A stretch of 64,000 bases of DNA from contig JAEUWP010000120.1 in NCBI GenBank assembly GCA_018524725.1, forward strand, positions 62,001-126,000. The letters run 5' to 3'. Position 1 is the stretch's first letter, and every line of letters starts with the position of its first letter. A program made the translations under genes and the position numbers. The notes under the pieces are model-generated. The model worked only from the letters and a program-made list of their open reading frames with translations, did not search any database and was not told the origin of the DNA. This document shows, piece by piece, positions 56,189 to 64,000 of the stretch. This DNA is from Podaxis mareebaensis (lineage: Eukaryota; Basidiomycota; Agaricomycetes; Agaricales; Agaricaceae).

Positions 56189-58910
56189 TCACGTAGGTCC
56201 CGGTAGATTGTGGGGCATGGGTGGAGCCGGAGAGGTTAATATCTCCATAAATCTAGACTCACTGTTTGGATTGGGTGGACATGGTCCAGTCGTAGGCACG
56301 CCAAATTTAAGCATGACGTGAGGTGGAGGTACAAGCGCCGATGGAGGCGCCGCAGGTCCAGATGCAGGTATAAATCCAGGTGGTGTAGGTCCGTATGTTC
56401 CAGGCATGTTGGGGTATATCACGGTACTAGACGTGGCTGTAGAAGTGCTCGCCAGCCGTTCCTGCTCTGCGCGGTTGTGGTCCTTGTTCCGGTCTCTGTC
56501 GCGGTCGCGGTCTCGTTCCTTATTCTTGTCTTTCTCTCTTGGTCTGTCCCTCTCTCTTTCTCGCTCTCGTTCCCGGTCCCTTCCTTTGTCTCGGTCCCTC
56601 TCCCGTTCATTGTCTCTATGGTATCGACCTCCAGGATCATACCGTTCCCACTCTCCCCCTGGATGCTTCGATTTCGTACTTCCGTACTTCTCCTTCTCGC
56701 GCTCTCGGTCCCTGTCCCTGTCCTTATTCCTGTCCTTCTCCCTCTCCCTGTCTTTGTCCCTGTCTTTACCCTTGCCCCTGTCTCTCTCCCTATCCCTCTG
56801 TCGGTTCCGCTCTCTGTCTTTCTCTCTGTCCCGATCATCACCCTTCTCTCTATCTCTATCTCTATCTTTCTCCCTCTCCCTCTCCCTCTCCTTCTCCTTC
56901 TCCCGATCTCTTTCACGCTCCTCCCTCTCTCGTGGTTTCTCTCGTTCCCTATCCCAGATCTTGTCCTTAGGCGACCTTGACCTCGGGCGACTCCTATCAG
57001 CTCTTCCATCCAGCTCGTGTCCAAGGGACCTCGACCTCCTCCTCCTCCTATGACCGTTCCCGCCCGGGTTCACAACCTCACTAGACACAGCATTGGACGC
57101 GGGCGCGGCTGCATCAACAGCTCGAGCCGCGGTGGTGGTCCCACTTGGCTGCCCATTCTCGACGCTGGGCTCGCCCCTCTTCCCATAAACCGCAGCCAAT
57201 TCTTCATCCTCGGACCCAGGATACGCGACAACAGTCGGTATGCGCGGTACCCCAGCTGCATTAGGATTCCTTCCTACCACCGAACTAGCCCCCGACCGAA
57301 CTTCGACGTCTTCAGCAAGAGTATAGATAGCAGGAGCCAACGATTCAGGAGAATTGCCTCGTCGATACATGCCTCTGGTATATACCGCCGGGTCGGACAT
57401 TTGTCGTTCACGTGGGGCGGAGGTAGGTCGGGAAGGATATTCCAGTAGAGGTAGGTTGTCGCGATGACGTCGGTGGCGATCCCTTCGTCCCCTCTCTCCG
57501 TCTCTGGGTGGCCAGGTATCTCTTTCTTTCGCCTTGTCTCCATCTTCGTCCAGGTGTTTATCTCTGCTTCCGTCCCATTCGCCTTTGAATTTGCCTTTCT
57601 CCCGTTCTTTCTCCCTTTCGTTGACCCGCTCCCTCTCTCTCCCCCTGTCTTTCCCTTTGTCCACCTCTTTGGACTTGATCCGATTTTGGTCCCGCTCTTC
57701 ATTTAAAGGATCACCGTGACTGTTTCGAGGATGGATAGCAATGGCCTATAAAAAGAACAATATAGGCATTCCATTCGTGGCACGCAAGCGAGAGCTTACT
57801 CACCTGGGCATCCACCTTGTTCCCATCCCGAGTTCCGCTTTCGTGTGCGGTAAAGTTGGGTAAAGGCAGTGGCGCAGCGTCGTTTCTAGTTCGTGAATGG
57901 CCGTGCCAAGTGCCTTTTGGGTTGATGGACTGGCGTTTATTGAGTTTATCCAGCACAACCTATAAACGCTAACCAGCTTGAGTTACTGAGCGGGTGGGGC
58001 GAGTGGGGGAAAGAAGGACGGACGGGGTTCACGGTGGACGGATCGAACCAAGGTTTGAGCGGGGGCCCAAGAGCTGGTTCGGGCGTAGATGAACGGGCCC
58101 TTCTGGCGTCCTTTAGCCTTCTCTATCCGGAAGAGCGTATGTCAGAAGATACATAGAGGAGGTAAGGGCTTCAGGGTCACACACCTTGGAGGACGATGGT
58201 TTGGTGGAGCTCGAACTGTCTTCAGACTCTAGAATCTCCATCTCCATATCCAGTTCTTCAAGTTTTGTCTAACCGTCAATCATCAGCGCAAAGAAGCCTG
58301 GCACAAGGACACAACCCCACATACCTGGATATCGCGCACGAGCCATTTAGCCACATCCTGCGCATTTGGTTTAGGGGTGTTATACTTGACGATCTTGCCA
58401 TTGATAGGTTGGCCCATAGCAAATAACCTGCATATATGCACTCAATTAGTGGCTGCTATGGCCTGGGCTGGTAGTAACAACTCACTTTTGATACCTGTCG
58501 TGGAACTTCATCCAATCCTTCTCGTGACCATCGAACCGGACTTTACTCTCATTCAACAGCTCGAGGGCCATGGCGATATAGTTCGGCTTTGCTCCAGCCT
58601 TCTCCTGATTGGCTGTCCCGGCGGCACTCGTGGGCTCTGTCGGTGAGTTTGGCTCGGATAACGACCGTTCCATTGGGGGTGCTCCGAGCTTGGATGAAGT
58701 AGAGCTGCTTGATCTGACCCGATTGTGATGCGGCCTTTTGAAAAACCAGAACCCTCTTGGGGAAGTTCCTCCATTTGCATTGTACTCTGGAGGGGTCAAG
58801 GTCAGCGGAGCGGAACGAGGTGGAGGACGATGTTCGGCGTTTATAGAGGGTGGGGGAATGTCGGGATGTAGGATTCGGCCATTAGAGTTTGTGGCCGATA
58901 TATGCGACAT
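56189..58910 (-). CDS. RE/RD-dipeptide-rich protein, about six exons, function unknown
   Basis: The start at 58910 (MSHISATNSNGRILHP) is followed by a folded-looking N-terminal part in several exons: YIAMALELLNESKVRFDGHE with WMKFHDRYQK (58482 end), LFAMGQPINGKIVKYNTPKP with QDVAKWLVRDIQ (about 58436-58330), TKLEELDMEMEILESE (about 58270-58190) and further short exons to 57750. The last exon (from about 57720) is mostly Arg/Glu/Asp/Lys repeats (EREREREKDRDRDREK type) of some 300 residues, then a Pro-rich end with NSESRFMEILTSPAPP. Such RE/RD tracts occur in splicing and RNA-binding proteins, which is only a hint. The N-terminal part is not a family I recognise. One splice junction near 57965 is unresolved. 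Confidence 0.65.
56460..57020 (-). repeat. imperfect hexanucleotide-type repeat coding RE/RD/EK strings
   Basis: The plus strand is a run of ctctccctgtc, tctcggtcc and similar 6-base units, which on the coding strand give alternating Arg-Glu, Arg-Asp and Glu-Lys. Codon use varies between units, so selection on the protein pattern, rather than recent slippage alone, probably keeps it. Confidence 0.7.
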
Positions 58911-59145
58911 ATTTCGAACGTTGTGGCAAGAAATAGAAAAGTTAAGGCATTGGTTGGGATTGCGGCACCTGATGGCGCGTTCTCAAGTCCTCCTTGTTCG
59001 GGAATTGCGCTTAATTTGTTTGACAACATCCTCGGATCCAAACAAAAGCTGCGGTCACAATCTTGTCACAATTTCGTATTTGAACTTCAACTGACGCAAT
59101 GTACAATCCTATTAGTACAAAACAAGAGGGCATCGCAGTATATCA

Positions 59146-61105
59146 TCAAATGAGAGATGAGAAGAAATTAGATAAGGTGGAAGTGCATGACATGAGCCAC
59201 GCGTAAAACCGACTGCCTATGGTAGGTTGAGATGTTGCGTCGGGTTGGCCACGCTGTGAAAAAATGTTGTCACAAATTATAGCACTGTCGCGCCAGGCTA
59301 AGCCGCACCTCATTCCAAAATTGTTTAACAAAGACGACGAAATGATCTTGAGGGCAGCACTCGACGTCAAGTATCATTCTAAACAGAGCTACGGAGTCGC
59401 CGTCATCTATCACATCCCCACAGACTTTCCAACAGTTCGAAGACGCGAAATCCACGATAATTTCCAGAGCCTCGTCAGCGCAGGGCGGGGTTTCGGGTAC
59501 CCATTTGAGCATTTTGTGCGGATCTTCGATTTTACAGCAACTCCCATCTATACACAGCATCCCCATTCTTTGACTGCAGAAGAAAAACAATGAATGCCAA
59601 AACTCACATCTCAATTGATCGCACGAGTATCTGGCTGACCAGATGTGCCAACGCAAGAGATGGGCCACAACAATATTGTACGTCGAGTTTCTTGACACAT
59701 GGAAAGGACCAGACCGTGAGGGGTCAGCGAGGAACTCAGGGAAGGATTTATAATAGAACTGAAGACGGTTGCTGTGCGCTTGCGGCGGCCCGGGAATGTC
59801 CACGAGGAGCCCCTCCAACGGTCGAAGAGCGTCATGAAATGCAGCGCTTTCGAAGTTGAGAAAATTAGAGAGAGCTAGGATAGAGAGCTGGTGATCGGGG
59901 AAATGAACGCAAAACCCCAGTATCTGCAATGCATCTGAGAGAACTTCCATAGGAATGGTGGAGAGGATATAACTGTAAAGCGAATCAAGAGATCGAGATG
60001 AGCTTGGTTCGGATGCAGGAAGATTGACATCCTGTTCCAGGAAGCCCAGAAAACTCGAAAGCTGGACTTTAGGGTCGCTACTGCCATTGCCTTCGACAAG
60101 TCTCAGGAGGATAGAAGCAAAGTCAAAGAGGCCTGAAGCCGCCTTGGAAAGCATCATTGCCTGAGAAACTGGCGGCCAAGGTTCAGTGCTAGCACCGAAA
60201 AATCGTCCATGTTTCTGGCGGATCTTGCGAAAACCATCTTGGAGGTATAAGAGAATATCGTCTTCGTTGTCACGGTCCACGATTTGCTCTATCATGCAGA
60301 GGGACCTATACGCCGCCCTCGAGAAAACAGACTCCAGATGCATCTCTGGTCGACTGCAAATCATCCAGATAAGCGGAGGATCAATCGTCAATCGTGTGTA
60401 CTCGATAATGAGCTCGAGAATTTGGATTTGAGCGGTTTCTTCTCCGTATTCGTCGAGCCCGTCCAAAACGACCAACAAGGGAAACTTTCCTTCGGCCCCT
60501 TTCATATTCTTGAGAGAAGAAAATGGTTGAGCAATTAGCTCCCTGAACTGCGATACGATTTCTTGCTCTAGCACTGCGGGATTATCGACTAATCTCCTGG
60601 TAATGAGTTGTTTATAGGAGGGACAGTGGATCGTAAGCTGATAAGCCAGTTCCAAGATGATGCGGTTCGAATGCACATTTTGCCTCGAGAAGAAGAGCGC
60701 GGCTCCAAGTCGACCGATCTGATCACGACAATGCTCCGCAAGAGTTTGTGCAATCGCGGATTTCCCAACGCCGGCGGGACCGCGCAACCATAGCACACTG
60801 CGATCGCGTTGGCGATCACGAACCCCAGAGGAAAATCGATCTAATAACGCTCTGCGAGTTCCAGGGTAACAACGGGGTATCGGATATCGGGTGGAAGAGT
60901 CGAGCCCAACGCCCGGAAGCCTGTATTGCATCAAACGGTCTATTTCTAAAGTCGAGTAAGCCTGCCTTTTTCTAGTTGCTCTGCTGTGTGACGTACCTGT
61001 TTGTTCAGCTTGAGGTACGGGTGATTCGTTGACACCGAAACCTGGGGCCTCCTGTCGCTGTTCCCTCGATTGCATTCGTTCACCTGAGCGAGTACGCGGC
61101 TTCAT
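59146..61105 (-). CDS. NLR-7: NACHT NTPase of a second subtype, three exons
   Basis: Exons 61105-60997, 60945-59309 and 59253-59146 close to 617 residues (phases 1 and 0). The first intron is 51 nt, divisible by three, and its retention keeps the frame. Walker A GPAGVGKS is followed by Walker B LLVVLDGLDE and a SRPEMHLESVF block. The region after the NTPase has LYSYILSTIPMEVL and ILGFCVHFPDHQLS, and the C-terminal part has SSNCWKVCGDVI. There is no exon-2 motif and no VEGVFWLG domain as in NLR-1 to -6. The last exon gives RFYAWLMSCTSTLSNFFSSL, moderately hydrophobic. A further start at 61140 (MSHWH, then a GTGAGT donor) could replace the first Met. Otherwise intact. Confidence 0.82.
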
Positions 61106-61505
61106 AAGTGTTTGTGCACTACAGTGCTGAACTCACCATGCCAATGAGACATCGTCTATATATTCTCGTATGTGCTCGGAATTACAAGGGCCAAAGCTGA
61201 TGACTTCTCAAACGACTTATCGTAGCTCGTCAGAGGCTTGGGATCCGAGTCCTGGCGACTCTACAGCGGAAGGTGAGGTGAATTGAGAGTATATCCCGGA
61301 GATCCTATGGCGGGCTGTTTACCGCAAGTTAAATTGTTTCCGCGCATCCCTCCGCCACATAACACATTATGTAACTATGCATCGTGTATGTAATGTTTCT
61401 TTCCTGAGGTAAGCGCCTATTCGTACTGGGGACGTTGTAACATTGCAAATAGTACCATCTTATGTCCAAGGGAAAATCAAAGAATCGAAGGCTTCTTTTT
61501 GATCT
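61106..61505. other. intergenic region between NLR-7 and NLR-8
   Basis: These 400 bp contain the NLR-7 promoter and NLR-8 terminator. No other feature is visible apart from the possible upstream start of NLR-7 at 61140. Confidence 0.35.
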
Positions 61506-63599
61506 CTATTTTACTAAAATCATTAACAGAGTGAACAAAATCGCTAAAGAGAATAAGGCTCCCATGTGAACCAGGAGGACCTTCCCATTCCATGTATCAC
61601 GTTCGACAGCGTTGGATGTTCGAAGCTGCGATAACACATTATTCAACATGATGATGCCCAGGAGGAGAAAGCTGTACTACCTTGGGTATCATTTTAATGA
61701 ACTTGAGGAGGTCACAATGAGGACAACAATCCAGCTGGTCCAGTTCCTTGGAGACAACAGAAGCATCCACTCGGCCACAAAGCTCCCAGCACACAGCCGA
61801 GGCATAGTCTGCGATGCCATACAGGCACCTCTCAGCGTCACTGTCCTTCCAGGGCGCCCATCTCAGTTCTGCAAGTGGATTTTCCATCGAACAGCAAGTG
61901 CCTTCTACGAGGATCCTCAGCACGGAGAGGCGATGCAGCTGAACTTGCTTACCTCTTGATTGAAAGCAGTACCATTTCGTCGACCAGCTAAACCAACGGA
62001 GAGAGTGGATTGCAACAATACTGAGCGTTTCGAGTTCCTCGACGTGGAAGCGGCCAGACCTTCTGCGGTCGCGTAAAAAGCCGCCAAACGAGGGGTGGCG
62101 AAAGCGAATTCGGCCCCCGCCGATCTGCCGGAAGTCGGGAACTTCTATCACAGGATGCAAGGGGTTCAATGCACGTTCGAACGTGACTCGATCAATATAG
62201 AAAAAGTTGCAGAGCATGAGCGCCGAAAATGGGTGATCAGGAAAATATACACAGAAACCTAGCATCCGCAAAGCAACGTGAAGGCTGTTCTCAGGAACGC
62301 CAGAGAGGACGTGTGTGTATAGGAGATCAAGTGGGTGTAGTGACGCCGCTCCAGGCGAAGACAAGCTAGTGATTTCGAGGAAGTTCAGACATTCTGTCAG
62401 GCGGGACTTGGGATTGCTACCACTTCCTAGATCCGCTACGAATCTAAGGAGGATCGACCCAAATGCGAAGAGCCCCGAAGCTGCTTTGGCCGCCGCCCGC
62501 AGTTCAGAATCTGATGGCCAGGGCCGTGGGTCGGCCACGAAGATGTCCCAATATTGGGCTCGGATATCGCGAAATCCGTCCTGAAGATAACAAAGAATGT
62601 CACTCTCACTGTCGCCATCCGTGTGGATCTCCTCCATTTTACACCCAAGTCCTTGAAATGCCGGCTTCAAATGTGTCTCTGGTCGACTAGTGATCATCCA
62701 GAGGAGTGGAGGATCGATCATAGAGCAGACGTAATCCCTGATAATCCCCACAAAGGTGGTTTGTGCCCTCTTTCCTTCACATTCATCCAACCCATCCAAT
62801 ACAATTAACAAAGGGAGTCCGCTGATCTTTTTGCCAGACTTGAGGATCGAAAATGGCCGAGCGATCAAGCTCTCGAATTGGGAGGATAAATCCCGTTCTA
62901 AGATCATAGGATCGTCAAGAAGTAATCGATAGATCAGTTCTTCGTAGGAGGGATGGCGGATCGCGAGCTCGTGTGCGAGCGTGGGTAGCACACGACGAAC
63001 ATCCTTGCAACCAGTGAATTTGGAAAAGAAGAACGATGCGCCGAGTCGTCCGATAGAATCACGACAGTGTTCTGCAACCGTCTGTGCTATTGCCGATTTG
63101 CCGATGCCCGCATAACCATATAGCCACAACATGCTCCAATCACGGCGGACATCATTGAGCCAAGTGGTGATTTTCCCCAAAATCGCTCTGCGGGTTCCGG
63201 GATGACAACGAGGGGGAGGATACCTTGCAGAGGAGTCGAGTTCTGCGCCTGGAAGTCTATATGGTGAAAGGAGCTCCATCGCTAGAAAGTATGTCAGGTT
63301 TGCACAACTCTCTCGCCGAAGAACCAGCGTACCGGTGTCTCGGCGAACATTATGCGACAAACCGGCTTGGACCTCATGACGGTTTTCTCCTTCCAAGGAG
63401 TCCACGCCTACAATAAAACACATTTTGTCGCTGAGCGGCACTATACTGGGTCAGGCTTACCTTGGGAAACAAATGGAGATCCCATCCTCGATGTATCAAA
63501 TGGTGATACACCTTCATTCTCCAAGTAGAGAGTTCTCTTCCCTCCTCCCAGTGGGCCATCAGTTGTCTGGGTATCACTTAAGTCTCTTTCCAGAGACAT
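61506..63599 (-). CDS. NLR-8: NACHT NTPase with a C-terminal transmembrane-like exon
   Basis: Exons 63599-63461, 63407-63333, 63281-61681 and 61625-61506 close to 644 residues. Walker A is GYAGIGKS (the usual Pro is Tyr); Walker B is LLIVLDGLDE; SRPETHLK follows. The second intron is 51 nt, phase 1 and in frame, at the same place as in NLR-7. The third intron (61680-61626, 55 nt) leads to a last exon with a hydrophobic run of about 20 residues (LLVHMGALFSLAILF and onward) ending in Lys-stop, a tail-anchor-like membrane helix. If that intron is retained the protein ends 14 residues later in PPGHHHVE without the helix. NLR-7 and NLR-8 are neighbours and related, so a local duplication is likely. 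Confidence 0.82.
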
Positions 63600-64000
63600 C
63601 GAAAATAATGTGCGACGGTTTAACGCGGGGTAGTTGTAATAGGAGAGGGAGCATCTGTGCGCGGCGTCGTGAGGGCATCGTTATGTGAACACGTTTTTCC
63701 CACAACGTATTCAATCAATACTTCGCTCTGTACTCCCGGTGCTCGTTAACATTTATAGGGCAGACCCAGCAAGGGAGGGATGGCGATGGTCCTTGGAGTG
63801 TGACTGGCTTGAGACGCTAGAACAAAATGACAAATGATTTATCTTTCCCATAATGTTTTTTGGTTACCGAGCCCACAATGTCGGCGAGTGAACCACGTGA
63901 TATCCATCATCCGAACGAATTCAGGGAGAAACCGCCGAGACGGAGGACTCTTCCAATGCGAATCATCTATCATTCTTTCCCTTTCACTTCATTGTCCAAG
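63600..64000. other. upstream region of NLR-8 to the window edge
   Basis: No gene is supported. The stretch should include the NLR-8 promoter. The last 300 bases show no open frame of note. Confidence 0.3.

Noticed and set aside
56318..57053. Plus-strand frames rich in Leu/Ser/Pro over the RE/RD repeat, resembling membrane proteins
   Set aside because: They are the antisense reading of an Arg/Glu/Asp repeat; hydrophobicity is an artefact of the codons.
59264..59859. Plus-strand open frames opposite NLR-7 (109 and 89 codons)
   Set aside because: They lie antisense to a well-supported NACHT exon and show no pattern.

Overview
The window is nuclear DNA of a filamentous basidiomycete, most likely a mushroom-forming Agaricomycete. 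Genes are split by many 50-60 nt GT-AG introns. The gene set includes NACHT NTPases of the kind expanded in Agaricomycetes, a Gup1-type MBOAT, a wax-synthase-domain protein, an alpha-arrestin and a DUF4139 protein, and the transposons are of fungal type. I rebuilt gene models by hand from splice sites. For most genes the exon lengths and phases close exactly, and this is my main support for them.

Layout. 1-9.6 kb is a graveyard of retrotransposons almost without CpG: a Ty3/gypsy element (A, minus strand) sits inside the protease codons of a second gypsy element (B, minus strand), followed by a Ty1/copia gag scrap. 10.5-12.9 kb holds a plus-strand NACHT gene (NLR-1). 13.4-18.8 kb holds a 1736-residue arrestin-domain protein (minus). 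19.4-21.0 kb is a Tc1/mariner element in a second CpG-poor tract. 21.2-37.0 kb is a minus-strand array of five NACHT genes (NLR-2 to NLR-6), with a piece of the arrestin gene duplicated between NLR-2 and NLR-3. NLR-2 is a pseudogene. 37.0-41.7 kb has no gene I can recognise. 41.7-47.2 kb has two divergent MBOAT-family genes (wax synthase-like and GUP1-like). 47.5-49.8 kb has an FAD monooxygenase. 51.5-53.2 kb may hold a poorly resolved minus-strand gene. 53.5-58.9 kb has a DUF4140/DUF4139 protein with an RS-rich insert and an RE/RD-repeat protein. 59.1-63.6 kb has two more NACHT genes of a different subtype (NLR-7, NLR-8).

The main theme is the set of eight fungal NLR-like NACHT loci in 64 kb. 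NLR-1 to NLR-6 share five exons: exon 1 is a variable N-terminus, exon 2 a short phase 1-1 exon with a conserved N/Q/G-rich motif, exon 3 the NACHT core, and exons 4-5 a Cys/aromatic-rich C-terminal domain that resembles no WD40, ankyrin or TPR repeat. NLR-7 and NLR-8 lack exon 2 and exon 5 of that plan and end in a separate short exon; in NLR-8 this exon encodes a hydrophobic, probably membrane-spanning tail. From what is known of fungal NLRs, roles in self/non-self recognition or innate immunity are plausible, but the sequence does not prove them.

The second theme is CpG loss. Both transposon tracts are almost free of CpG, their stops are mostly TGA or TAA where CGA would be expected, and the loss runs from the Tc1/mariner element about 1.3 kb into NLR-2. 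There, several arginine CGA codons kept in NLR-3 have become TGA.
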